Positions 1-6,063 of a stretch of DNA of 14,499 nt are shown in pieces. Origin of the DNA: Chloroflexota bacterium (GTDB lineage Bacteria; Chloroflexota; UBA6077). The translations under genes and the position numbers were made by a program. Location: positions 1-14,499 of the forward strand of contig JAJZQR010000122.1 of assembly GCA_021806765.1 (NCBI GenBank), given 5' to 3'. The notes below the pieces were generated by a model. The model had not been told where the DNA came from. It saw nothing but the letters and a program-made list of their open reading frames with translations, and ran no database searches. The first letter of the stretch is position 1; the number at the start of each line of letters is the position of its first letter.

Positions 1-22
1 ATCGTTTTCCGTGCCCGCCACG

Positions 23-52
23 CCAAAAGGCTGCTACCCTTCGGCAGCAGCC
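23..52 (-). terminator. Intrinsic terminator closing the purine operon
   Basis: Read on the minus strand, a perfect 7-bp stem (GGCTGCT at 52-46 with AGCAGCC at 35-29) encloses a 10-base loop and is followed directly by TTTT (28-25). This is the first hairpin with a U-run after the purH stop and lies on the same strand. It probably ends the purQ-to-purH transcript, leaving a 3' untranslated stretch of about 300 bases. The U-run is short, so efficiency is uncertain. Confidence 0.6.
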
Positions 53-53
53 T

Positions 54-356
54 CCTCATGCATGGGGTTGGCCCTCTTCACTTCCTGGGGTTGGTCCTAT
101 CCCCCTTCATCCGCTGCGCAAGCCCGGCGGTTCCTCGGGAGATGACCGCTTCGCGATGGGCCGGAATCCGCACCTAAGGTCAAAGCCAAGGAGCGGAGCA
201 GCAGTGACGAGGAAGACTTAGCACCTGGCCACAGATAGACAGCCCTTCGTCACCCTAGCGAAAGCGGGGTCCAGGGCACTATCGTGCGGAGAGGGCCCTA
301 GATGCCCGCCTTCGCGGGCAGGACAACGAGTTGTGTGCGCGACGTCAGGCCAGAAC
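54..356. other. Gene-free 3' region after purH
   Basis: No convincing open frame, tRNA or known RNA family was recognised in these 303 bases. The part nearest purH (about 245-320) holds small palindromes described separately. The part at about 124-164 can fold on the minus strand into a GCGGT/ACCGC stem (149-145 with 131-127) flanked by CCGG elements. The nine-base word CCAACCCCA occurs twice near 65-100 (minus strand), about 30 bases apart. It may be a structured 3' UTR, a small RNA or simply repeat debris. Confidence 0.4.
252..320. repeat. Two REP-like palindromes and a connecting hairpin
   Basis: The first hairpin is 252-259 with 264-270 around a GAAA loop, with one wobble pair and one bulge. 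It resembles the widespread CCCGCGAAAGCGGG type of bacterial REP palindrome. The second is perfect: TGCCCGC (303-309) pairs with GCGGGCA (314-320) around CTTC. Between them AGGGC (273-277) can pair with GCCCT (295-299), enclosing a small GCAC/GTGC stem. Neither outer hairpin is followed by a U-run, so they are more likely dispersed repeats or 3'-end stabilisers than terminators. Confidence 0.55.
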
Positions 357-1919
357 TTAGTGCTTGAAGTGGCGGCGGTAGGTGAACATCATCGCCATCT
401 GGGCGGCGTTGGCGGCCCGTATCACGTCCTGGTCCCGCACAGAGCCGCCGGGCTGGATCACGGCCGTGATGCCGGCGTCGGCTGCAACCTCGATGCCGTC
501 CGGGAAGGGGAAGTAGGCGTCGGAGGCCATCACGCTCCCCTTGGCCCGATCCCCGGCCTTCTTGATGGCCAGCTCCACCGAGTCCACCCGGCTCATCTGC
601 CCGGCCCCAACCCCCACCACCGACAGTTTCTTCACCAGAACGATGGCATTGGAGCGAACGTGCTTCACGGCGCGCCAGGCGAACAGCAGGTCGGTCAACT
701 CCTCCAGGGTGGGCTCTCGACGGGTTACCACGTCCCGAGGGAAGGACTGATTCCCGTTGCGATCCCTCTCCTGCACCAGGAAGCCGCCCAGGATCCGCTT
801 GAAGTCCAGGGCAGGGACGCCGACCACCTCCTGGCCTCTCGATTCCCAGTCCTCCCCCACGGCCATTATGCGGAGGTCCCGCTTGCGCTTGAGGATCTCC
901 AGCGCCCCGGGGGTATAGCCCGGTGCGATCAGATCCTCGAAGAAGACCTGGAAGATCTCCTGGGCAGTGGCCTCGTCCACGATCCTGTTCACGCCGACGG
1001 CACCGCCGAAGGCCGACTTGGGATCGGTGGCCAGGGCGCGGCGGAATGCCTCGGTGACGTTCTCGGCGCAGGCCAGCCCGCAGGGGTTGCCGTGCTTGAC
1101 GATGGTCACCGCCGGGGCCGTGAAGTCGGTGACGATGGACCAGGCCGCGTCCAGATCGAAGCTGTTGTTGAACGAGAGCTGCTTCCCGTGCAGCTGTCTC
1201 GCCGTGGCCACCCCCGGGGGAAGGGTCCGGCTGGTGGCATCGACGTAGAAGGCTGCCGCCTGGTGGGGGTTCTCCCCGTAGCGCAACTCCTGGAGCCGCT
1301 GGAGGGGCACGGTGAGTCTTTCGGGAAAGAGGACGGTCGCGGGTCTGAGGTAGTTGGCGATCTGGGCATCGTAGAAGGCGGTGTGCTCGAATGCCTTGAT
1401 CGCCAGCCTCTGTCGGGTGGCCTGGGATACCCCCACGTCGCTCCGCAGCTCGTTCAGCACATCGGGATAATCGGCAGGGTCCACCACCACTACCACGTCC
1501 TGATAGTTCTTGGCCGCCGCCCTCAGAAGGCTGGGCCCACCGATGTCGATCATCTCCAGCACCTCACCCAGATCGGAGGTGCGGCGAGCAGTCTCGGCGA
1601 AGGGATAGAGGTTGACCACTACCAGATCCACCGGCTGGATCTTCTGCTTCTTCAACTCCTGCATGTGCTGGGCATCGCTTCGGCGAGCCAGGATCCCGCC
1701 GTGGATCGCCGGATGGAGCGTCTTGACGCGACCCCCCAGGATCTCGGGAAAGCCCGTCGCTTCGCTCACCCCTACGACGGGGATACCGGCCGCGGCGAGG
1801 GCCGTCTGAGTGCCGCCGGTCGAAAGGATCTCCACCCCCAGATCGCTCATGCCTCGAGCGAAGTCCACGACACCTGCTTTATCGTACACGCTGATGATTG
1901 CTCGCACCGGTTCCTCCAT
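357..1919 (-). CDS. purH: Bifunctional AICAR transformylase / IMP cyclohydrolase PurH
   Basis: This cytosolic enzyme performs the last two steps of IMP synthesis: formyl transfer from 10-formyl-THF to AICAR, then ring closure. The 520-residue product has the usual family length. The N-terminal MGS-like cyclohydrolase domain shows STGGT (33-37) and KTLHP (66-70). The transformylase domain carries RYGENPHQ (213-220) and the catalytic KHGNPCG (275-281, with the Lys-His pair). The C-terminus runs SDAYFPFPDG... to YRRHFKH, as expected for a complete protein. ATG at 1919 is chosen because the protein then aligns from its first strand. No good ribosome site is visible, and an imperfect inverted repeat lies just upstream. 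It is the last gene of the purine operon, 50 bases after the DUF4388 gene. Identification is secure. Confidence 0.97.
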   Translation of the reverse strand: MEEPVRAIISVYDKAGVVDFARGMSDLGVEILSTGGTQTALAAAGIPVVGVSEATGFPEILGGRVKTLHPAIHGGILARRSDAQHMQELKKQKIQPVDLVVVNLYPFAETARRTSDLGEVLEMIDIGGPSLLRAAAKNYQDVVVVVDPADYPDVLNELRSDVGVSQATRQRLAIKAFEHTAFYDAQIANYLRPATVLFPERLTVPLQRLQELRYGENPHQAAAFYVDATSRTLPPGVATARQLHGKQLSFNNSFDLDAAWSIVTDFTAPAVTIVKHGNPCGLACAENVTEAFRRALATDPKSAFGGAVGVNRIVDEATAQEIFQVFFEDLIAPGYTPGALEILKRKRDLRIMAVGEDWESRGQEVVGVPALDFKRILGGFLVQERDRNGNQSFPRDVVTRREPTLEELTDLLFAWRAVKHVRSNAIVLVKKLSVVGVGAGQMSRVDSVELAIKKAGDRAKGSVMASDAYFPFPDGIEVAADAGITAVIQPGGSVRDQDVIRAANAAQMAMMFTYRRHFKH

Positions 1920-1925
1920 CGGGGA

Positions 1926-1980
1926 CCAGGGATCGGGTGGCGGGGTTCCGGAACCCTGTCCCCCGACCCCTAATCCCTGG
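1926..1980. repeat. Imperfect inverted repeat between the DUF4388 gene and purH
   Basis: The two arms meet at TTCCGGAA (about 1946-1953) and both end in CCAGGGAT/ATCCCTGG. They match over GGGTTCC and CCAGGGAT, with a few unpaired bases between. The structure takes in the last codons and stop of the DUF4388 gene (stop 1972-1970) and ends just before the purH start. A hairpin here on the transcript could affect purH translation, for which no clear Shine-Dalgarno site is seen. Confidence 0.5.
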
Positions 1981-2533
1981 GCTCTACCTTCTCCACCTTC
2001 AGCAGTCCATCCTCCGCCAGCTTTCTCAACCGCCGGTAGGCAGGCAGTCCACTACCTCCCCGTTGAGCCAGCACGGAAACCACCTGGGGGCCACTCAGGC
2101 CGGCCATCAGCTTCCACTCCTCCCGGCTGACCTCTACCTTCTCCACGCCCGCCGGCAGATCGGTCGATAGTCGCACCACCGCCGAGGCGTTGTGGAGCAC
2201 ATTCCAGATCTCCCCCCACTCCTCCTGGGCCGCCGAGGCCTTCTCCATCAGCAGGGTCATGGGTTCGTCCAGGTTCTCTTTCGGGCTCGTGGCTCCGTCG
2301 CGATAGACGAAGCTGCCAGCATCCCAGGAGCAAAGCAACTCCAGGGCATCTCCGCCCGTCAATCCATCGGTCTCGGCCGCCACCGGATGGCCATCCCGAA
2401 AGTAGAGGGCACCCGACTGAGTGATCCCGCCCCTCCCCCGGGAGAATCGAATCACCCCGGTCTTAGCGGAAGAGGCCAGGAGATGAAGGACGTCGACGAT
2501 CGTGAACTCTGGAAGGCTACCCTGCAACAACAT
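1970..2533 (-). CDS. DUF4388 (PatA-type) domain protein
   Basis: The product is 187 residues. Residues 1-90 match the DUF4388 pattern: GSLPEFTIVDVLHLLASSAKTG (5-26), then an RF strand, GALYFRDGHPVAAE (41-54) and a two-strand repeat to VYRDG. Residues 135-187 look like a small winged-helix module (LSGPQVVSVLAQRGG, YRRLRKLAEDGLLKVE). DUF4388 proteins are common in signalling contexts such as gliding, two-component and GTPase systems; no enzymatic role is known to me. ATG at 2533 has AGGAGG-like GGAGG six bases upstream, inside the end of purN, and the two genes overlap by 17 bases, so translation is probably coupled. Its position inside the purine operon suggests a regulatory or sensing role, which is inference. 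Confidence 0.75.
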   Translation of the reverse strand: MLLQGSLPEFTIVDVLHLLASSAKTGVIRFSRGRGGITQSGALYFRDGHPVAAETDGLTGGDALELLCSWDAGSFVYRDGATSPKENLDEPMTLLMEKASAAQEEWGEIWNVLHNASAVVRLSTDLPAGVEKVEVSREEWKLMAGLSGPQVVSVLAQRGGSGLPAYRRLRKLAEDGLLKVEKVEPRD

Positions 2534-3188
2534 ACGGATCCTCCGCGATTCTCACCCGGCGCCCCTCCAACCTGAGTCTCCCCTCGGCATAGAGTCGAAT
2601 AGCCTGGGAGTAGATCTTGTGCTCCTGCTCCAGAATGCGGCCCGCCAGGCTCTCCGGAGTGTCGCTCTCCAGCACCGACACGGGCGCCTGGAGGATGATG
2701 GGACCGGCATCGACGGCCCCCTCGGTAACGAAGTGAACGGTGCAGCCCGAAACCTTGACCCCGTACTCCAGGGCATCGGCCTGGGCGTGCAGGCTGCCCG
2801 GGAAGGCGGGCAGCAGGGACGGATGGATGTTCACGATCCGGCCACGGAAGGCGTCGAAGATGGGCCGGCCGATTATCCGGTCGTAGCCCGCCAGCACCAC
2901 CAGGTCCGCTCCCGCCTCCACCAGCCGTCGGGCCATGGCGGCGTCGTGGGCCTCCCGGCTCGGGTAGGCTCGCCGCTCGACCGCGGCCGAGGGGAGCCCC
3001 CTGTCCCTGGCCCAGGCGAGGCCGGGGGCCTCGGCGTGGTTGCACAGCACCACGGCAACCTCCGCCGCCAGTCTCCCCGCCTCGATGTTGGCGACGATGG
3101 CCTGCATGTTGCTGCCCCGCCCCGAGATCAGGATCCCTAGCCTCAGAGGTTTCGAGGTGTTACCAGAACCACCAAGACACGAAGACAC
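2517..3188 (-). CDS. purN: Phosphoribosylglycinamide formyltransferase PurN
   Basis: PurN transfers a formyl group from 10-formyl-THF to GAR, the third purine step, in the cytosol. The 223-residue product shows the family core: LGILISGRGSN (17-27), LAGYDRI (99-105), VNIHPSLLPAFPG (119-131) and EGAVDAGPII (157-166). The catalytic Asn120, His122 and Asp160 are all present. Start is GTG at 3188, with AGGAGG five bases upstream (3199-3194). This gives about 15 residues ahead of the usual first strand (MSSCLGGSGNTSKPLR), and most of them come from an octanucleotide repeat. The ribosome site and start codon lie in the loop of a perfect 15-bp hairpin. It lies 60 bases after purM and overlaps the DUF4388 gene. 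Confidence 0.96.
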   Translation of the reverse strand: MSSCLGGSGNTSKPLRLGILISGRGSNMQAIVANIEAGRLAAEVAVVLCNHAEAPGLAWARDRGLPSAAVERRAYPSREAHDAAMARRLVEAGADLVVLAGYDRIIGRPIFDAFRGRIVNIHPSLLPAFPGSLHAQADALEYGVKVSGCTVHFVTEGAVDAGPIILQAPVSVLESDTPESLAGRILEQEHKIYSQAIRLYAEGRLRLEGRRVRIAEDPYVVAG

Positions 3189-3223
3189 TAAGCCCTCCTT
3201 TTATGGCTCTTCGTGTCTTGGTG
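3170..3223 (-). promoter_or_regulatory. Hairpin presenting the purN ribosome site and start codon
   Basis: Positions 3223-3209 and 3184-3170 (minus strand) are perfect 15-base inverted copies, CACCAAGACACGAAG and its complement. The 24-base loop (3208-3185) holds the AGGAGG site and the GTG start of purN. The arms are built from octanucleotide units of the CTTCGTGT/CTTGGTGA kind. Such a structure could display or occlude the ribosome site. The function is inferred; the inverted repeat itself is certain. Confidence 0.6.
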
Positions 3224-3248
3224 ACTTGGTGGTGAGCCGTGACACCTG

Positions 3249-4445
3249 CTAGGCACTCACCACCCCCACCCGCTCGTCGTCCTCGGTGGCCACGATCTCT
3301 CCCACCAGCATCGCCTCAGGCGCCAACTGCCCGACCGTCTCTCGATCCTCAGGCGGGCAGATGAACAGGTAGCCCAGCCCCAGGTTGAACACCCGGAGCA
3401 TCTCCTCCTGCGGGATCCCGCCGCGTCCCTGGATCAGGGAGAAGATAGGGGGCACCGGCCAGCTGCCCCACCGGAAGAGGGCCTTCTTCCCCTTCGGAAT
3501 GATGCGGCTCACGTTCCCCGGGATCCCCCCTCCGGTGATGTGAGCCATCCCACGGACGTCCACGACGGAGTGCTGGGTGCTGAGTGCTGAGTGCTGAGTG
3601 CTGGGCTCTCCGCGTCCCCGTGTCCCCGTGTCTCCCCGTCCTCCCGTCTCCCCGTCCCCCGCGGGAGGGGTGGCGAGCAGCCGTTGGATCGGCTCCAGGT
3701 AGGGCTGATGGACCTGCAGCAGCTCCTCGCCCAGGGTTCTGCCCAGTTCCGGCCAGAAGCGATCCAGGGGCTCCCCCTGCAGCACCTTCCTCACCAGGGA
3801 GTAGCCGTTGGTGTGGAGCCCGCTGGAGGGGAAACCGAAGATAAGATCCCCAGCCTGAATTCGGCTCCCATCCACCACCCGGTCCCGCTCCACAGCCCCG
3901 ACGATGAAGCCGGCCAGGTCGTAGTCTTCCCCCGAATAGATCCCAGGCATCTCTGCCGTCTCGCCGCCCACCAGGGCACAGCCGTTGGCCCGGCACGCCT
4001 CGGCCAGGCCGCCGACGATGGCGGCCACCTTCTCCGGGTCCAGCTTCCCCATGGCCACGTAGTCCAGGAAGAAGAGAGGGGTTGCCCCGGTGGTGAGGAT
4101 GTCGTTGACGCAGTGGTTGACCAGGTCCATGCCGATGGTGTCGTGGCGGTCCAGGGCGATGGCAATCCGAAGCTTGGTCCCCACCCCATCGGCGCTGGCC
4201 ACCAGCACCGGCTCCCGGTAGCCGCCGAAGGCGAAGAGGGAACCGAAGCCGCCGATGCCGGTCAGCACCTGGGGTCCGAAGGTGGAGCGCACCTTCTCTT
4301 TGATCAGGTCCACCGCCCGATTGCCGGCATCGATATCGACGCCGGCCGACCTGTACGCTCCTGGGTTGGAACCCGTAGAGACGCGACATGTCGCGTCTCT
4401 ACCGCCTTCACCCAACGCCCCCTGGACCCCCTTATCCTCCGTCAC
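3249..4445 (-). CDS. purM: Phosphoribosylformylglycinamidine cyclo-ligase (AIR synthetase) PurM
   Basis: PurM uses ATP to close FGAM to AIR. Core motifs are AGVDIDAGN (34-42), GIGGFG (63-68), SADGVGTKL (84-92), GMDLVNHCVNDI (105-116), GGETAEMPGIY (160-170), FPSSGLHTNGYSLVR (205-219) and MAHITGGG (300-307). GTG at 4445 is chosen because it sits in a GTGA overlap with the purF stop, has GGAGG four bases upstream, and no other in-frame start precedes the conserved region. The product is 398 residues, about 50 longer than the usual 345. The excess is two repeat-encoded segments: residues 15-24 from a 28-base palindrome, and about 262-294 from a G-rich tract plus heptanucleotides. The latter falls in the surface loop before the HITGGG strand. 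The frame is intact, so it is probably active. Confidence 0.96.
   Translation of the reverse strand: MTEDKGVQGALGEGGRDATCRVSTGSNPGAYRSAGVDIDAGNRAVDLIKEKVRSTFGPQVLTGIGGFGSLFAFGGYREPVLVASADGVGTKLRIAIALDRHDTIGMDLVNHCVNDILTTGATPLFFLDYVAMGKLDPEKVAAIVGGLAEACRANGCALVGGETAEMPGIYSGEDYDLAGFIVGAVERDRVVDGSRIQAGDLIFGFPSSGLHTNGYSLVRKVLQGEPLDRFWPELGRTLGEELLQVHQPYLEPIQRLLATPPAGDGETGGRGDTGTRGRGEPSTQHSALSTQHSVVDVRGMAHITGGGIPGNVSRIIPKGKKALFRWGSWPVPPIFSLIQGRGGIPQEEMLRVFNLGLGYLFICPPEDRETVGQLAPEAMLVGEIVATEDDERVGVVSA
3568..3602. repeat. Heptanucleotide array (5 x 7) inside purM
   Basis: Plus-strand units are GAGTGCT, GGGTGCT, GAGTGCT, GAGTGCT, GAGTGCT, back to back. On the coding strand they encode the Ser/Thr/Gln/His-rich stretch STQHSALSTQHS (282-293) of PurM. 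An array of 35 bases is not a multiple of three; the adjoining G-rich tract restores the frame. Confidence 0.9.
3603..3660 (-). repeat. G-rich short-period tract inside purM
   Basis: On the coding strand this stretch is a run of GGGGAC, GGGAGAC and GGGGACAC words with at least six G-runs of three or more and loops of two to five bases. It encodes a Gly/Arg/Asp/Thr segment (GDGETGGRGDTGTRGRGE, 263-280) absent from ordinary PurM. The pattern could form a G-quadruplex in DNA or mRNA. A related tract lies in purL. Confidence 0.8.
4375..4402. repeat. Perfect 28-base GTAG...CTAC palindrome inside purM
   Basis: The sequence from GTAGAGACGCGACA to its exact complement is a perfect palindrome with no loop. 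It lies in codons 15-24 of purM and encodes GRDATCRVST. A 5-bp GGGTT/AACCC hairpin follows at 4363-4374. GTAGAGACG...CGTCTCTAC palindromes are dispersed repeats I recognise from cyanobacterial and Chloroflexota genomes. Related elements with the same GTAG/CTAC ends lie at 9255-9295 and, more loosely, 12717-12742. Confidence 0.85.
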
Positions 4446-5836
4446 GAGACCTCCAACACCAGCTTGTCCATCTCCAGTTGGATCGGCACGGGATAGGCGC
4501 CGGTGAAACAGGCCCGGCAGTAGTGGCTCTGTTGCTGACCCACCGAGGCGAGGAGCCCTTCCAGACTCAGGTAGCCCAGGGAGTCGGCGCCGATGTGCCG
4601 GCGGATCTCTTCTACGCTCATCCGGGCCGCTATCAACTCCGAATGACGGGCCGTGTCCACCCCGAGGTAGCATGGGTAGCGCATGGGCGGGGCGCAGACC
4701 CGCATGTGGACTTCTCGGGCACCGGCCTTCCGCAGCAGGTTGACCACCGGCGGTGTGGTGGTTCCCCGCACGATGCTGTCGTCCACCACCACCACCCGCT
4801 TCCCCTTCAACATCTCGGGCAGCGGGTTGAACTTCAGTCGAACGCCCACCTGGCGCAGCCGCTGGTCCGGCTGGATGAAGGTCCGGCCGATGTAGCGGTT
4901 CTTGATTAGCCCCTCGCCGAAGGGGATTCCCGCCTCCTGGGCGTAGCCGGTGGCCGCCGGGATCGCCGAGTCGGGAACAGGGATCACCAGGTCCGCATCG
5001 ACGGGATACTCTCGAGCCAGGTGGCGCCCCATCTCCTGGCGAGCCTGGTAGACCAGCTGACCATCGATGGTGCTGTCCGGCCGAGCGAAGTAGATGAACT
5101 CGAAGACGCACAGGGCCCGTTGGCGGCTATCCACCGCGTGGATGCTGCGCAGCCCATCGGCGTTGATGGCGATCACCTCGCCCGGATCGATCTCCCGTAT
5201 GAACTCCGCCCCCACTGTGTCCAGGGCGCAGGTCTCGGAGGCCACCACCCAGCCACCGTTCAGTTTGCCGATGCAGAGGGGGCGCACCCCCAGTGGGTCC
5301 CTGGCGGCGAAGAGGGTATTGGCCGTCGCCATCACCAGGCTATAGGCGCCCTGAAAACGGGGAAGGCTGTGGAGTATGCGGGACTCCCAGTCCATGCCAG
5401 GCGCCGAGGCGATCGCCTTGGCGATCACTTCCGAGTCGGTAGAGGTCTCCAGCCGCTCGCCGCTCTCGATCAATTGCTCGGCTAGGGCGACCGTGTTCAC
5501 CAGGTTGCCGTTGTGGCCCAGAGCCAGCTGTCCCAGATCCGAGTCCGCCATTATCGGCTGAGCATTGCACACCTTGCTGGCGCCGGTGGTGGAGTAACGG
5601 GTGTGGCCTATGGCCACGTGCCCCTTGAGGAAGCTCAGCTCCTCCTCGGTGAATACCTGCACCACCAGGCCCATGGCCTTGAAGGTACGAAGCTCTTTGC
5701 CATCCCCAGTGGTTATGCCCGCACTCTCCTGCCCCCGATGTTGCAGAGCGTACAGGCCGAAGAAGGTGATTCGGGCCACATCCACACCCGGCGCGCATAT
5801 CCCAAATACACCACAGGCTTCGTGCAGTTCAGCCAT
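4442..5836 (-). CDS. purF: Amidophosphoribosyltransferase PurF (Fe-S type)
   Basis: PurF commits PRPP to purine synthesis by forming phosphoribosylamine from glutamine. With ATG at 5836 the product is 464 residues. A short propeptide (MAELHEA) precedes the nucleophile Cys8 in CGVFGI, as in the self-processed Bacillus-type enzymes. The Ntn glutaminase domain shows LQHRGQESAG (31-40), HTRYSTTG (78-85) and GHNGNLVN (108-115). The PRPP loop is VVVVDDSIVRGTT (348-360). Cys243, Cys389, Cys440 and Cys443 (in YCRACFTG) match the four ligands of the [4Fe-4S] cluster in Bacillus subtilis PurF. A GTG at 5863 would add nine residues but has no ribosome site. The ATG has only a G-run six bases upstream. 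The gene ends in a GTGA overlap with purM and follows a 206-base repeat-filled gap after purL. Confidence 0.97.
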   Translation of the reverse strand: MAELHEACGVFGICAPGVDVARITFFGLYALQHRGQESAGITTGDGKELRTFKAMGLVVQVFTEEELSFLKGHVAIGHTRYSTTGASKVCNAQPIMADSDLGQLALGHNGNLVNTVALAEQLIESGERLETSTDSEVIAKAIASAPGMDWESRILHSLPRFQGAYSLVMATANTLFAARDPLGVRPLCIGKLNGGWVVASETCALDTVGAEFIREIDPGEVIAINADGLRSIHAVDSRQRALCVFEFIYFARPDSTIDGQLVYQARQEMGRHLAREYPVDADLVIPVPDSAIPAATGYAQEAGIPFGEGLIKNRYIGRTFIQPDQRLRQVGVRLKFNPLPEMLKGKRVVVVDDSIVRGTTTPPVVNLLRKAGAREVHMRVCAPPMRYPCYLGVDTARHSELIAARMSVEEIRRHIGADSLGYLSLEGLLASVGQQQSHYCRACFTGAYPVPIQLEMDKLVLEVS

Positions 5837-5879
5837 CCCAGACCCCCCAACCGCTGTCCGCACGTCGCCGTTGACGTCA

Positions 5880-5914
5880 CAACAGCTATCAGCTCACAGC
5901 AGTTAGCTTTCGGC
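5880..5914. repeat. Heptanucleotide array (5 x 7) upstream of purF
   Basis: Plus-strand units are CAACAGC, TATCAGC, TCACAGC, AGTTAGC and TTTCGGC. Only the last two or three bases are well kept (NNNNRGC), so this is a diverged array with period exactly seven. It lies in the leader between purL and purF, about 45-80 bases before the purF start. Confidence 0.7.
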
Positions 5915-5947
5915 TCTTCCCCCCTCTGAGGGAGAGGGAGAAGATGA

Positions 5948-5990
5948 TGTCTCCTGGAGACACCCCCCGTAACATGCCCTTTGGCATGTT
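5948..5990. repeat. Two small palindromes in the purL-purF gap
   Basis: TGTCTCC-T-GGAGACA (5948-5962) is an inverted repeat with a single centre base. AACATGCC (5971-5978) pairs perfectly with GGCATGTT (5983-5990) around CTTT. The second could fold on the transcript between the purL stop and the purF start, but no U-run follows on either strand. The rest of the gap 5837-6042 has no gene: it holds these elements and the heptanucleotide arrays. Confidence 0.7.
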
Positions 5991-6016
5991 CACGCCCGCA
6001 CAAGGGAAGCCCCATC

Positions 6017-6063
6017 TCAGAACCCAGAACTCAGAACCTCGGTCAGGACTCAGCACTCAACAG
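6017..6063. repeat. Heptanucleotide array at the 3' end of purL
   Basis: Plus-strand units TCAGAAC, CCAGAAC, TCAGAAC (6017-6037) are followed after five bases by TCAGGAC, TCAGCAC, TCAACAG (6043-6063). The purL stop codon is the TCA of the fourth unit, and the last six residues of PurL (LLSAES) are read from the array. Confidence 0.85.

Noticed and set aside
100..180. RNase P RNA-like word (GAGGAAC...CCGGGCT on the minus strand)
   Set aside because: It resembles the conserved 5' element only loosely, and only about 110 bases remain before the terminator. The other invariant RNase P elements are missing.
333..1973. Long plus-strand open frame of about 546 codons opposite purH
   Set aside because: It is a high-GC shadow of purH. 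Its translation is His/Gly/Leu-rich with no recognisable domain, and purH on the other strand is unmistakable.
3568..3602. CRISPR-like periodic repeat
   Set aside because: Units are seven bases with no spacers and are translated within purM; no cas genes are present. It is a heptanucleotide microsatellite.
3568..3660. Frameshift or sequencing error in purM (and similarly in purL)
   Set aside because: Conserved PurM sequence is in the same frame on both sides of the insert and no stop intervenes; the same holds for purL.
4446..5111. Upstream extension of the purM frame by about 220 codons into purF
   Set aside because: The frame stays open only because of GC bias. The region codes for PurF in another frame, and GTG at 4445 has a ribosome site and a GTGA overlap.
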